This document shows, piece by piece, positions 55,591-64,000 of a stretch of 64,000 nt of DNA; position 1 is the first letter of the stretch; each line of letters starts with the position of its first letter. The DNA comes from Deinococcus hopiensis KR-140 (GTDB taxonomy: Bacteria > Deinococcota > Deinococci > Deinococcales > Deinococcaceae). The notes beneath the pieces were generated by a model, which was not told where the DNA came from, did no database searches, and saw nothing but the letters and a program-made list of their open reading frames with translations. The DNA is taken from contig NZ_FWWU01000010.1 in NCBI RefSeq assembly GCF_900176165.1, forward strand, positions 1 to 64,000. Reading direction: 5' to 3'. The position numbers were made by a program, and so were the translations under genes.

Positions 55591-56473
55591 TCTATTTCTT
55601 GCCGCGCGGGGCCGGCACTTGCCCAGCCTTGCGGCGGTCAAATCGCCCCTGGCCATGGGTCGTTTCCTCAACCGCTCCGCCTGCAACGGACGTGCTCGGA
55701 TTCGGGTGATGCGGCGTCATGCCCCCAGCAATACACCCTCCATCGCCAGCGTGCCCGGGGAAGAAGTGCCCGGTCCGGAGAATGGCCAACCTCAGTTCCC
55801 TGCGCGAGGAAGGCCGTTTTAAACACCTGCGGGGATGGGCGCACCGCCTGAACGGCGTCACCGGCGCGCAACGTGCCGCTCCCCAGCTGCTTCGCGCGCC
55901 TGTTTGCCCCATGGCGTGGCAAAGGCCGGCCCTCACCCGCCAGACTGGCGCGCAGGAGCCTGGCACAGTTTCCAGAGCCACTGCGCCCCCGCGGAAGGGT
56001 GCAGGCTTCGGCGGAAAAGCCTTCTCTCAAGGGGTGACGGCCTTGGGCTTTTCAGCCTGCGTCACCATTCGGGGCGACCGAACAACCTCTTCGGGACGTG
56101 ACAGCTTCGGCCAAAACTGTCCAGGCAATTCCTTTGCCTTGGGCAAGGCCCCATCCACCGGGCATTTTGAGTCGCGGTGAGCAAGTCTCATCATTCCCTC
56201 ATCATTCCTGTGAATCTATGCTCCGGGTGAAAGGAGGGACGAGGTGAACGCCCGGCTGCGGGTCGTCGTGTTCGGCTCCGGTAGGCAACTCGCCGCGCAG
56301 CCACGCCAAGGCGCAGGCGCCGTTTGACGCGCTGCAACGACACGAGAAAGCCAAACACACTTCGACCATGGCCGTAAAGCGCTCCACCCAGCATTTCGGA
56401 AACGCGACCCTACCGCTCTTTGCCACAAACCAATGTTGATCAATAACAGGCACAATGCCTCAAGGGGGAAGGT
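55591..56473. other. Gap, no gene recognised
   Basis: About 880 bp with overlapping open frames on both strands but no ribosome site, motif or repeat that I can name. Confidence 0.5.
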
Positions 56474-56761
56474 ATGACGCACATCTGGGCCACCGTAAAT
56501 ATCGAGGATCTTCAGAAGTTTATTGGCGTCTTTTCGACTGCGGGAGCTGCCGCACGCCGAAGCCATGGCAGCAGGGGCTGCCGTGTATTCACCGTACCAG
56601 GGGTGGAAGGGCAGGTACGCGTTTTGTTTACGTGGGAAAGCCAGGAGGCATTTGAGGGCTTTTTGAACGACGCCGCCGTGCGCGCGACCATGCAGTCGAG
56701 CGGCACAGTGGGTCGACCTGAGTTTCTCCTCTTAAATGAGCTGGCGACTTTTCCGGGATGA
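56474..56761 (+). CDS. ABM-like (dimeric alpha-beta barrel) small protein
   Basis: 95 aa. ATG 56474 has AAGGGGGAAGG immediately upstream. The pattern HIWATVNIEDLQKFIGVFST, then RVFTVPGVEGQVRVLFTWES and EAFEGFLNDAAVRATMQSSG is that of ferredoxin-like dimeric barrel proteins (monooxygenase/cyclase/dehydratase-like superfamily) with FLNDPAVRAAM-type helix. No catalytic residue can be pointed to. Its 3' end overlaps, on the other strand, the end of the small gene at 56628. Confidence 0.65.
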   Translation: MTHIWATVNIEDLQKFIGVFSTAGAAARRSHGSRGCRVFTVPGVEGQVRVLFTWESQEAFEGFLNDAAVRATMQSSGTVGRPEFLLLNELATFPG

Positions 56762-56891
56762 CCGTGGAAGCGCAGGAGCTGATGACCGTTCCCTCAAAAA
56801 CTTCCCAGGATGCCCCGTCCTTCAGCGCGGCGAGGAATGGAGCGACCACCACGCGGTGGTCTCGGGTAGACGCGTCAAGGACCGTACGCAT
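56628..56891 (-). CDS. Small unknown protein (87 aa)
   Basis: ATG 56891 follows AAGGAG by exactly 6 nt, an excellent ribosome site. The product starts MRTVLDASTRDHRVVVAPFL and AALKDGASWEVFEGTVISS; after about residue 50 it becomes Arg/Ser-rich and runs antisense through the end of the ABM-like gene, so only the first half may be original. Resembles the start of a small NTF2-like or barrel protein, but not clearly enough to name. Possibly truncated. Confidence 0.4.
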   Translation of the reverse strand: MRTVLDASTRDHRVVVAPFLAALKDGASWEVFEGTVISSCASTVIPEKSPAHLRGETQVDPLCRSTAWSRARRRRSKSPQMPPGFPT

Positions 56892-57129
56892 ATCCATCTC
56901 CTTCCTGCAACTTGAGCCCTCTGGGTAACCACCCAGCGCAAGGCCCCCGTTCTGCCACGCGGTCATAAAATATATACGATCAAACGAATCCCTTCCCGCT
57001 TCCCTCTCCCTCCTGCTGGCCTTAACCGCCACGCTCCCCTACCGCTGCACGGCAGGCCATCCCCGGAGGCGGGCTCCCCGCTGCTCAACGCCGAGACGGC
57101 CTTACAACCGCTCGGGCACGCAGCTCGGA

Positions 57130-57730
57130 AAGCCTGGCGACATCCGCTGCCCCTCACGTTGCCTGACGTAAGGCCAAAACGTCCTTCGTCCTGGACCCAA
57201 AGGCGAACTTGCTTTTCGGGGTAGGCGGCCTGAGCAACGCTCAGCGCCGCCCCGACTTTTTTATGAACGCCCCCTGTTCTTTGGGAGAAGCCGCCTCCGT
57301 ATGCGTCGGTCGAGGAACCTGAACAGGAAAACCAAGTCTTTTCAAGTGGCCCCAGGCACACACCTCAGTCACTTCAATCCCAAAATGCTCCTGGATGTGT
57401 ATCTTGACTTTCTTGCTGGTCCAGAGACCACCTGTTTCAGCCTCCCTCTGGAAATGCCTCTTGCTGGTCTGGATTAAGAGCAGGATCAGACTTGTTAAAC
57501 TGACGCTTATCCAGAAGGGCCTGTTCGCCACTGGCATTGTAGGCAGCAATCAACGTACTGATCGTTGTACGCGAAAATCCGGTCGCGTCAATGATCTCCG
57601 GAATTGACTTTCCTTTGCTTTTGAGCCAGACAATCTGCCAGCGGGAGCGTTCAAGAGGACGTTCGGCTTGGCGGTACGCCACTTCAAGCTCCTCAGATGT
57701 ATGGTGCGGAATCAAGGCTGCAGCTCTCAT
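57130..57730 (-). pseudogene. IS630-family transposase remnant
   Basis: Frame 57730-57437: MRAAALIPHHTSEELEVAYR, WQIVWLKSKGKSIPEIIDAT (helix-turn-helix). A shift leads to GGLWTSKKVKIHIQEHFGIE, GHLKRLGFPVQVPRPTH; a second shift leads to VRLWVQDEGRFGL, the first catalytic Asp-Glu-x-R motif. The sequence stops matching near 57130, so the rest of the DDE domain is lost. Two frameshifts and a truncation: inactive. Confidence 0.75.
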
Positions 57731-58032
57731 ATTCCGAACTCATCTTCATGACCCCGAGGGGCAGGTCCGTCAGGCGCGGCGCGCGGAGACTGCGGGAGAT
57801 ATCAGGACCTATTGCGCAGTAGCAGATCAAGTTTACGAAAACGCTCCACAACCAGCCCAGATTGGTTTTGGTTTAAAATGAGGGACTTTTTCCCTACCTA
57901 GACGACGTTTCTGGAGCCTCGCCCCCTTACTGCGCAACAGGCCTTCACTTGTCGGTACCGGGCCCGTTCAGCACGCACGCGGGCTCCGCCTCTGGCTCCA
58001 GCACGCCCGGGCAGCGCGGGCGAGAGACGTTT
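57731..58032. other. Short gap downstream of MmyB-type regulator
   Basis: Contains the outer end of the IS630 remnant (CATATTCCGAACTCATCTTC). No gene. Confidence 0.4.
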
Positions 58033-58803
58033 TCACTGCGGTGCCAGGCACACCAGTTTGATCTCCCGCTGCGCCGCCACCAGCAGCGTGGTCTGCATGT
58101 ACGTCAGCGCGCCCCGGGCAGGATGCATGAATCGCCGCTCACCACCTTCGCGGTACAGTACGTCCTGGCGGTGCCAGTAGCCATCAAACAGCGCGCTATC
58201 GCGGCGCAGGTCGGCAACCAGCGCCTTCATCGTGATGTCCCCCGGTTGCCGGTGGAAGTCGGCCCGGAATTCGGCCACCAGCCGTTGCGCACGGTGCTCC
58301 CAGTCCGCGATCAGCCTGCGGGCAGCGTCGTCCAGGAACACGTAGCGCAGCAGGTTGTGGTCAACCTCATCGGCATCAAGCCAGCCGGTGAACAGCTCCG
58401 CTGCCTGCAGGTTCCACGCGCGTACCGTCCATGCATGGTCGAGCAGATAGGCCGGTACCGTCATCAGCGATGGCAGCGCGGCAAGCGGCGGCGGCAGGTC
58501 GTCCGCCTGTTCAGAAACCGCGTCCGGGTCTGTCCTGCCGGCCAGGTCGAACAGGGATGCGCGCTCGGCCGCGGAGAGGTGCAGCGCCCCGGCCAACCGC
58601 ACCAGCGCGCCGCTCGATGCGGTCACGGAGCGTCCTTGTTCAAGCCAGGTCACCCAGGTGACGCTCAGGCCCGCGGCATCGGCCAGTTCCTCACGCCGCA
58701 GGCCGGGCGTACGTCGCCGCCCGGCGTTTCGGGGCGGCGAGAGCCGCTCGCGGTGCGCGCGGATAAAGGCACCGAGCAGGTTGCGCCGTTCTGCAGCATT
58801 CAT
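58033..58803 (-). CDS. XRE-family regulator with MmyB-like ligand domain
   Basis: 256 aa from ATG 58803 (TAAATT 5 nt upstream, leaderless). N-terminal XRE HTH about 8-75: LGAFIRAHRERLSP, TPGLRREELADAAGLSVTWV, WLEQGRSVTAS. The C-terminal PAS-like MmyB domain has PAYLLDHAWTVRAWNLQAAE, RYVFLDDAARRL and ADFHRQPGD, known to bind hydrophobic ligands in related regulators. Divergent from the methyltransferase at 58890 across a palindrome (58811-58826), so it probably controls that gene and itself. Confidence 0.9.
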   Translation of the reverse strand: MNAAERRNLLGAFIRAHRERLSPPRNAGRRRTPGLRREELADAAGLSVTWVTWLEQGRSVTASSGALVRLAGALHLSAAERASLFDLAGRTDPDAVSEQADDLPPPLAALPSLMTVPAYLLDHAWTVRAWNLQAAELFTGWLDADEVDHNLLRYVFLDDAARRLIADWEHRAQRLVAEFRADFHRQPGDITMKALVADLRRDSALFDGYWHRQDVLYREGGERRFMHPARGALTYMQTTLLVAAQREIKLVCLAPQ

Positions 58804-58810
58804 GGCTGAA

Positions 58811-58826
58811 TTTATACCAGTATAAA
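58811..58826. promoter_or_regulatory. Operator-like palindrome
   Basis: TTTATAC-CA-GTATAAA in the intergenic space between the MmyB-type regulator and the methyltransferase; overlaps the predicted -10 elements of the regulator gene. Confidence 0.6.
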
Positions 58827-58889
58827 AGCTCTTCTTGTCACAGTGCAACGGCTCACCGACAATGAACCCATCAGCGCAAAGGAGCCCCG

Positions 58890-59666
58890 ATGACCCAGCC
58901 ACAAAACCGCAACCACGACAGCGTCATCCTCAAGCAGTACGATTCGCGCGCCGGCGCTTACCTGGCAAGTTCTGTGCATGCCGCTGGTGCCGATCTGGAC
59001 GCGATGGCCGCGCTGGTCGGGCAACGGCCTGAGGCGACTGCACTCGACATGGGCTGCGGGGGCGGGCACGTCACCTTCCGGCTGGCACCGCTGGTCGGCA
59101 CAGTGATTGCCTGCGACCTGTCCGCGCCGATGCTGGAGACCGTGGCGGGCGAGGCCGTCAAACGCGGTCTGGCGAATGTGGTGACGAAGCGGACGGCGGC
59201 GGAAACGCTGCCGTGTCCCGACGCGACCTTCGACGTCGTCGCCACCCGTTACAGCGCGCACCACTGGAACGGATTCACCGAAGGGTTGACGCAGATGCGG
59301 CGCGTGACGAAGTTGGGAGGACTCGGGCTGTTCGCGGACGTGGTCAGCCCACGCCGGCCCCTGCTTGACACCTGGCTGCAGACCACCGAACTGCTGCGCG
59401 ATCCTTCCCATGTGCGCAACGCCTCGATCGACGAATGGAAAACGGCGCTGGCGGCGAGCGGATTTGCCGTCGACGCTGTCATCACCTACCGCCTGCGCCT
59501 TGAATTCGCGTCCTGGATTGAGCGCATGCGCACCCCGGACGTGCACGTGGCCGCCATACGTTCGCTGCAGGCAGGCGTGGCCGCCGAGGTAAGCGAGTAT
59601 TTCGAGCTCGGGGACGACGGCAGCTTCACGGTCGATACAGTTCTGATTGCGGCGTACGCGGTATAG
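58890..59666 (+). CDS. Class I SAM-dependent methyltransferase
   Basis: 258 aa. ATG 58890 with AAGGAG 5 nt upstream. Rossmann methyltransferase: motif I ALDMGCGGGHVTFRLAP, motif II acidic IACDLSAPMLETV, NVVTKRTAAETLPCPDATFD and DVVATRYSAHHW (UbiE/Methyltransf_11 pattern). The C-terminus lacks any extra domain. Likely methylates a small molecule; substrate unknown. Probably repressed by the divergent MmyB-type protein. Confidence 0.9.
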   Translation: MTQPQNRNHDSVILKQYDSRAGAYLASSVHAAGADLDAMAALVGQRPEATALDMGCGGGHVTFRLAPLVGTVIACDLSAPMLETVAGEAVKRGLANVVTKRTAAETLPCPDATFDVVATRYSAHHWNGFTEGLTQMRRVTKLGGLGLFADVVSPRRPLLDTWLQTTELLRDPSHVRNASIDEWKTALAASGFAVDAVITYRLRLEFASWIERMRTPDVHVAAIRSLQAGVAAEVSEYFELGDDGSFTVDTVLIAAYAV

Positions 59667-60064
59667 ATCCACCTTGAGGCGCGTGGCGGCACAGCCGTAC
59701 TGAAAGACCGCCCGGCCCCGCTCGCCGCTTTCGCCGACCCGGCTGTGACACCGCTCCCCGCCCCAAGCCGCACCACAGGGAGGAATACGTTGAGACTCGC
59801 GAGGGAGCCGGCGGCCAGGCGGTCCCGTTGCGCGCCCCGCGTATTCCGCATCACGCGCAACGGGCGGTCGTCCCCAGGGGATGAACGGCCCTACCGGAGG
59901 AAGGCCGGGGGGGCGAACAGCAGCGTGAGGGTGACCGCAACCAGTCCGCTTCCAGGAAAAGTGCTTCGGGGTTGCCTGGGAAGGGAATGGGAGAGAAAAC
60001 CGGTGATTCCCCGGGTACGCAAATGGAGCGTTTGAACATCCCCTGCGTTTACGCGGGGGGCTCC
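59667..60064. other. Gap of about 400 bp
   Basis: Contains a hairpin-forming CCCCTGCG-TTTA-CGCGGGG near 60036-60056, just beyond the stop of the MarR gene, possibly its terminator. No gene. Confidence 0.4.
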
Positions 60065-60520
60065 TTATGCCCGTGTGCGTTTCAGGCGCCGCAGCATGGC
60101 GGCCAGTTGCGCCTGCTCTTCGGAGGTGAGGGGCGAGAACTGCTCAACCAGCCAGTCCTCGTGTGACGGCACCAGCTCATCGAACAGGGCCTGCCCGTGG
60201 GAAGTCAGATGCAGCCGTTTCTCCCTTCCGGCCGGCTTCCGCTCAATCACGTCACGCCGGATCAGGTGCAGCAGGAGCTGGCTGGTGTTGCCCTGCGTGA
60301 CCAGCAGTTTCTCGCTCAGGTCACGTTGGGTCAGGCCAGGCTGACCGCCGATGGTGGCGATGACGTTGAACTGTGCGGGGCTGAGATCATGCGCTTTGAG
60401 GATTTCGGCCCAGGCCTGCCCGAGGTGCTGGGTCAGGCGCACCATCCTCAGCCAGGCCACGACCGCGGGCCGGCCAGTGCGGGCGCGGCGGTGTACCAGC
60501 CGAGGGGGCGCGTCCGTCAT
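60065..60520 (-). CDS. MarR-family regulator
   Basis: 151 aa from ATG 60520 (GTG 60526 is in frame); TAAAGT lies 6 nt upstream. Winged helix: LSPAQFNVIATIGGQPGLTQ, RDLSEKLLVTQGNTSQLLLH, LIRRDVIERKPAGREKRLHL (wing) and LTSHGQALFDEL. Typical MarR length. Divergent from the LLM oxidoreductase gene across the palindrome at 60525-60544, which overlaps its own -10; it should repress both. Confidence 0.9.
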   Translation of the reverse strand: MTDAPPRLVHRRARTGRPAVVAWLRMVRLTQHLGQAWAEILKAHDLSPAQFNVIATIGGQPGLTQRDLSEKLLVTQGNTSQLLLHLIRRDVIERKPAGREKRLHLTSHGQALFDELVPSHEDWLVEQFSPLTSEEQAQLAAMLRRLKRTRA

Positions 60521-60524
60521 GCGC

Positions 60525-60544
60525 ACACTTTAGTTCTAAAGTGT
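60525..60544. promoter_or_regulatory. MarR operator palindrome
   Basis: ACACTTTAG-TT-CTAAAGTGT, 9-bp perfect arms, the size and spacing of MarR sites. Sits between the divergent starts at 60520 and 60594. Confidence 0.75.
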
Positions 60545-60593
60545 ATGCTTGTCAATGCCAGGCGCGTAAAGCGGTTCTGGCGCGAGGAGACCT

Positions 60594-61628
60594 ATGGAAA
60601 TCGGCATCGACAGCTTCGCCGCCACCGTCACCGACCCCGACACCGGCCTCACCCTGTCCGGCGCGGACCGCCTCAATCACCTCATTGAAGAAATCGAGCG
60701 TGCCGACGAGGTCGGCCTCGACTCGTTCGGCGTCGGTGAACACCACCGCCAGGAGTACCTCGACGCGGCCCCCGTCATCATCCTGGCGGCGGGGGCCGCC
60801 CGCACAAAGCGCGTCCGGCTGAGCAGCGCCGTCACCGTCCTCAGCGCCGACGACCCCGTCCGGGTCTTTCAGCAGTTTTCTACCCTCGACCTCCTGTCCC
60901 GCGGCCGGGCAGAACTTGTGGTCGGACGCGGCTCCTCCACCGAGGCTTACCCCCTATTCGGACTCGACCTGCGCGACTACGACGCGTTGTTTGCCGAGAA
61001 GCTCGACCTGCTGCTGAAACTTCGCGGTGACGCCCATATTCACTGGCAAGGCCGCTTCCGCGCACCGCTCGCCGGCCAGGGGGTCTACCCACGTCCGCAG
61101 CAGGCAGCGCTTCCCATTTGGGTCGGCGTGGGCGGCACCCCCGAATCCTTTATCCGCGCGGGATACCTGGGACTGCCCTTGATGGTGGCCATCATCGGCG
61201 GCAACTTTCGGCGCTTCCGGCCGTTGGTGGACCTGTACCGGCAAGCGGGTCAGGCGGCCGGACATCCTCAGGAAGCGCTGCGCGTGGGCGTGCACGCCTT
61301 CGGCTTCGTGGCCGAGACCTCACAGGCTGCGCGCGACGCGTTCTATCCGGGGTACGCACGCATGACCGAGACCGTGGGCCGTGAGCGCGGCTGGCCACCA
61401 CCCTCACGCGCCCGGTTCGACGCGGAGTGCGGGCCATCTGGAGCCTACCTGATCGGAAACGTTCAGGACGTGGTCGACAAGGCGCTGCGCGTGCATGAAG
61501 TCCTGGGAGGCGTGTCACGCCTGACGTTTCAAATGACCAACGTGATGATGACGCACGAGCGGATGCTGAGCGCCATTGCGCTTCTGGGCCGTGAGGTGGC
61601 GCCGATCGTCCGCGGGCGCCTGGGCTGA
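60594..61628 (+). CDS. LLM-class flavin-dependent oxidoreductase
   Basis: 344 aa. ATG 60594 with GAGGAG 5 nt upstream. Luciferase-like TIM barrel: GLDSFGVGEHHRQEYLDAAP, VRLSSAVTVLSADDPVRVFQ, FSTLDLLSRGRAELVVGRGS and LPIWVGVGGTPES, the standard FMN-binding positions of the bacterial luciferase family. Probably an FMN-dependent monooxygenase or reductase for a small organic compound, induced through the MarR protein. Its stop and that of the opposite frame at 61629 lie back to back. Confidence 0.9.
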   Translation: MEIGIDSFAATVTDPDTGLTLSGADRLNHLIEEIERADEVGLDSFGVGEHHRQEYLDAAPVIILAAGAARTKRVRLSSAVTVLSADDPVRVFQQFSTLDLLSRGRAELVVGRGSSTEAYPLFGLDLRDYDALFAEKLDLLLKLRGDAHIHWQGRFRAPLAGQGVYPRPQQAALPIWVGVGGTPESFIRAGYLGLPLMVAIIGGNFRRFRPLVDLYRQAGQAAGHPQEALRVGVHAFGFVAETSQAARDAFYPGYARMTETVGRERGWPPPSRARFDAECGPSGAYLIGNVQDVVDKALRVHEVLGGVSRLTFQMTNVMMTHERMLSAIALLGREVAPIVRGRLG

Positions 61629-61922
61629 TCAGCCCGTCCATGTCACCTCCAGTGTGCGCCTGGCCAAAGCCAGGCCCGCGACGATCCGCCCGGCGCAGTG
61701 GCTGTCGTCCTCAACGGACGCGAACGCCCCGGAGGAAGCGGGATACCCGTACCGGTGGAACGGAACGACTTCCAACAAGAGCCGCACGGTTTCCCCCGCG
61801 CCCTGCGTGAACGCGAGCAGCGGGCGGTGCGCGCCGCCGGGTCCGGCCCGGTGGTACGGGGGCACCCACAGGCTTCCTGGCGTCCGCGCGCGCGGCGTCC
61901 CCCGAGGGAGGGCAGCGTACAT
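61629..61922 (-). CDS. Possible unknown protein, start uncertain
   Basis: The frame ends at 61629, immediately after the LLM stop, inside GGGCTGATCAGCCC. From ATG 61922 it reads MYAALPRGTPRARTPGSLWV, LLAFTQGAGETVRLLLEVV, YPASSGAFASVEDDSHCAGR. The same frame stays open upstream to about 62118 with protein-like sequence (AGFIAVWPRFASARPIRGAP) but no ATG, GTG or TTG, so the original start may have been lost, perhaps to an IS630-like end at 62108-62122. No family recognised. Confidence 0.35.
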   Translation of the reverse strand: MYAALPRGTPRARTPGSLWVPPYHRAGPGGAHRPLLAFTQGAGETVRLLLEVVPFHRYGYPASSGAFASVEDDSHCAGRIVAGLALARRTLEVTWTG

Positions 61923-62268
61923 CCGCTCGAATTGCGCTTCAACCCGCGTGGGATCAGGGTGGCGCGGCGCCCCGCGGATAGGACGCGCTGAGGCAAATCG
62001 CGGCCAAACAGCGATGAAACCGGCGTGACGCGAACCGAGGAAGAGGAAAACAGAGCGGTTGGCAGTAAAGGTGCCCCGCCACCCTTCAGAACCGGTAAAT
62101 GATTGAACCGACTCCGTATGATCTCAGGGGCTGGGTTGTCGTGTCAGCAGGGGAAGCACGCCTTCAGGCTGGGTGCGGGAGGTGGTGACCGGTCAGGCGG
62201 CTGCGAACACCGACTGGCGTGAGACGCACGATGGAGGTGGTGCTCGGGGTGTTGTGCTTCAGTTCTGA
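61923..62268. other. Upstream of IS630 element
   Basis: Contains the open frame extension described for 61629 and a lone IS630-like end (GACTCCGTATGATC near 62110-62123). Otherwise nothing recognised. Confidence 0.4.
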
Positions 62269-62270
62269 TA

Positions 62271-63371
62271 CGGATTCCGAATAATCAGTTATAATAATGA
62301 GATCAGAACGGTTACTTTCCAACACACGGCCGAAGACTTCTGGGGCATCTACGGCCGGAGTAGCTGCGCGGTGGAACGACGACGCAGTCACCTCCTCGCG
62401 TTCCTGGCAGAAGGGAAAAGCGCTGCTGAAGCCCTGAAGCTCACGGGCTACTCGTATCAAGGTGCAGACAAAATCATCGACGCGTACCACCAACATGGTC
62501 TGGCGGGGCTCAAAGATCAGCGACACCAGAACAGTGGTGCACCGACCCTGCTCAGCGACGCCGAAGTGCTCCTCCTGGCGCGGACGATTCGTGCAGACAC
62601 CGCCAGCGGCGGTGTCTGGAATGGTGCACGAGTGCAGTCCTGGGTAAAGCAGGAATTGGAGAAGGACGTGCATCTGAGCCGCTGTTATGAGTTTTTGGAT
62701 GCGGTGGGATATAGCCTCCAGGTCCCTCGGCCTCGACATGTCGAGGCCAACCAGGTCACTCAGGAAGCGTTCCAAAAAAAATCCTCCAGCCGTGGTCCAA
62801 GCAGCTACGGCGCGTACTGAAGCAACTGGACGAGCGGTAGAAGTCTGGTGCATGGATGAACACCGTGTGGGATTGAAACCCCTCGTCGGCAAACAATGGT
62901 CCGAGCGAGGCAAAGCACCGACCGTGCGTGTCCAACACCGGTATGAATGGCTCTATATCAGTGCGTTCGTCTGTCCTCAGACGGGAGAGAGCCAGTACTG
63001 GTTGTTGCCGACGGTCAATACGGCGGCCTTCCAGGCTGTGCTCGATCGCTTTGCCCTCGACACACAGGCTGGAAAGACCCGGGAGATCATCTTGGTCTTG
63101 GATGGTGCGGGGTGGCATGCCACGCCGCAGTTAAAGTGCCCACCGGGCATCGAGCTCGTCTTCTTGCCGCCCTACTCCCCAGAGTTGCAACCCGCCGAAC
63201 GCCTTTGGTCCCTCACCGATGCTCCCTTGAAGAATCGTCACTTCGAAACCCTGGAAGACCTGACCGTGTTGCTTGCGGAGCAGTGTCGTCGGTTGGAACA
63301 GCAGAGGGAGAGAATCCGTTCTCTCACCTTCTTCCATTGGTGGCCTTGCATAACAAATTAATCGGAATCCG
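62271..63371 (+). mobile_element. Complete IS630-family element
   Basis: About 1,101 bp. Inverted ends CGGATTCCGAATAATCAG (left, 62271 on) and CGGATTCCGATTAATTTG (right, read inwards from 63371), 19 of the first 22 bp matching. TA borders both ends (62269-62270 and 63372-63373), the duplication expected for Tc1/IS630 transposition. One transposase gene in two overlapping frames. Confidence 0.85.
62371..63361 (+). CDS. IS630 transposase, two frames joined by slippage at A8
   Basis: First frame (62371-62820): helix-turn-helix domain LLAFLAEGKSAAEALKLTGY, RCYEFLDAVGYSLQVPRPRH. Second frame (from about 62783 to 63361): DDE domain VWCMDEHRVGLKPL (first Asp-Glu), IILVLDGAGWHATP (second Asp), LVFLPPYSPELQPAERLWSL (Glu). 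They join at AAAAAAAA (62774-62781) by a +1 or -2 shift. Several IS630-family members use frameshifting or transcriptional slippage at A-runs for this purpose, so this is probably a functional design rather than damage. Full length about 325 aa. Confidence 0.8.
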
Positions 63372-63373
63372 TA

Positions 63374-64000
63374 TGACAGGCGAATTGAGGGCCCCGCGGG
63401 CCGGGAGCGGAAGGACCACCCGCCGTCAAACGGAACGGGCTCATTTCGGCGAAGCCATGCATGGGCGCCCGGCAACACAAGGAGTGCACTTCACTCGGTC
63501 CAAGCCCACGGTATGCTTTCCACGTTAAAGTCCGTTTGCGCCCGCTGGCATGGGCTTTTCTTCTGATTAGAATCCGGAATTCCTTTCCGACGGACCCTTT
63601 CTGGGGAAGAAGTGCGGCCCAGGCCACCAGAGTCCGCACGGCTTCAGGGGGTGAGGTGCAGACCCGGTCCAGTGCGGACCGGCGCCTTTGCGCTGCGGTG
63701 ATCGCGAGTTCGGGGTCTGGTACTGCTCCCCAATCCTCAGTCACCAGCACGCGCTTCGGCTCCTTTATGTGCCCCGGACGCACTCGGCGGTCCCTCTCGA
63801 TCAGCGCAGGCAACTGCTGGTGCGCCGCTCCCCTCTCACGGTGACGCCGCCGGCACCGTCCACCAACGAACCGCATCCGGGACCACCGCGCGTGGCACCG
63901 CTGCTCCGGAGCAGAGGCCAGGCGCGTGAACTTTAAGGGGAGCAGGAAAAGGCTCTGCCTTTATTTATATATTCCCTCGCCACGCCCTTCACAAAAGGCA
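63374..64000. other. Terminal gap
   Basis: About 630 bp to the window edge. The minus frame 63358-63876 is open (KRVLVTEDWGAVPDPELAI) but lacks a ribosome site and runs through the IS end. A small hairpin AAGGC-TCT-GCCTT with a T-rich tail lies at about 63947-63965. Confidence 0.4.

Noticed and set aside
59990..60060. CRISPR type I-E-like repeat (CCCCGCGTAAACGCAGGGGATG on the minus strand)
   Set aside because: The second similar piece is only about 13 nt away and poorly matched, so there is no array with regular spacers. A terminator hairpin is more likely.
63358..63876. 172-codon minus frame downstream of the IS630 element
   Set aside because: Crosses the IS inverted repeat and has no ribosome site; likely a chance open frame in GC-rich DNA.
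1..64000. tRNA or rRNA genes and a replication origin
   Set aside because: No T-loop-like GGTTCRANNCC with a matching acceptor stem, no iteron array and no DnaA-box cluster was seen on either strand by eye.

Overview
The window is GC-rich apart from one AT-rich patch near 26.7-27.4 kb. It looks like accessory DNA (plasmid, secondary replicon or chromosomal island) from a Deinococcus-type bacterium. Reasons for that placement (inference): many start codons sit 6-9 nt after a TANNNT -10 element with no leader or Shine-Dalgarno, which is typical of leaderless Deinococcus genes; there are many short dispersed repeats; and the gene mix fits (TolB-like secreted propellers, AAA and BTAD-type regulators, IS630/IS701/IS200 elements).

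Layout. 0-6.3 kb: TPR-AAA ATPase, LuxR-type ATPase regulator, then a co-directional cupin / unknown protein / metallo-beta-lactamase set whose middle gene is frameshifted. 6.3-9.9 kb: small genes, an isolated strong promoter followed at once by a terminator, and transposase debris. 9.9-11.3 kb: MBL hydrolase divergent from a winged-helix regulator. 12-16.2 kb: translationally coupled DUF3299-like lipoprotein/secreted protein + ABC ATPase + permease, then a secreted alkaline phosphatase. 16.2-24.8 kb: two tyrosine recombinases (one broken, one intact), each with an inverted repeat just upstream, with an arginase-family gene, a phosphotransferase, and a graveyard of IS200, antiporter and acyl-CoA dehydrogenase fragments between them. 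24.8-26.5 kb: M23 peptidase coupled to a TolB-like propeller protein.

26.7-41.2 kb: an AT-rich orphan gene, LacI/MFS pair with a palindromic operator, a DUF1963-like protein, alpha/beta hydrolase beside a decayed DHA2 exporter and a TetR regulator with two operator-like palindromes, a second winged-helix regulator/MFS pair, LysE and WD40 fragments, and a secreted repeat protein. 41.4-43.8 kb: two secreted TolB-like proteins. 44-55.4 kb: three large BTAD-AAA (SARP/MalT-like) regulators, a secreted carboxypeptidase-regulatory-like protein, and a 1.38 kb IS701 element inserted in a broken paralogue of the 4.9 kb gene. 56-64 kb: an ABM-like small protein, an IS630 remnant, MmyB-type regulator/methyltransferase pair, MarR/LLM oxidoreductase pair, and a complete 1.1 kb IS630 element.

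Themes: many regulator-plus-partner pairs transcribed divergently from palindromic operators; extensive decay by single-base indels (several in G/C homopolymers, so sequencing error must be excluded); two families of small dispersed repeats. No tRNA, rRNA, CRISPR array or replication origin was recognised.
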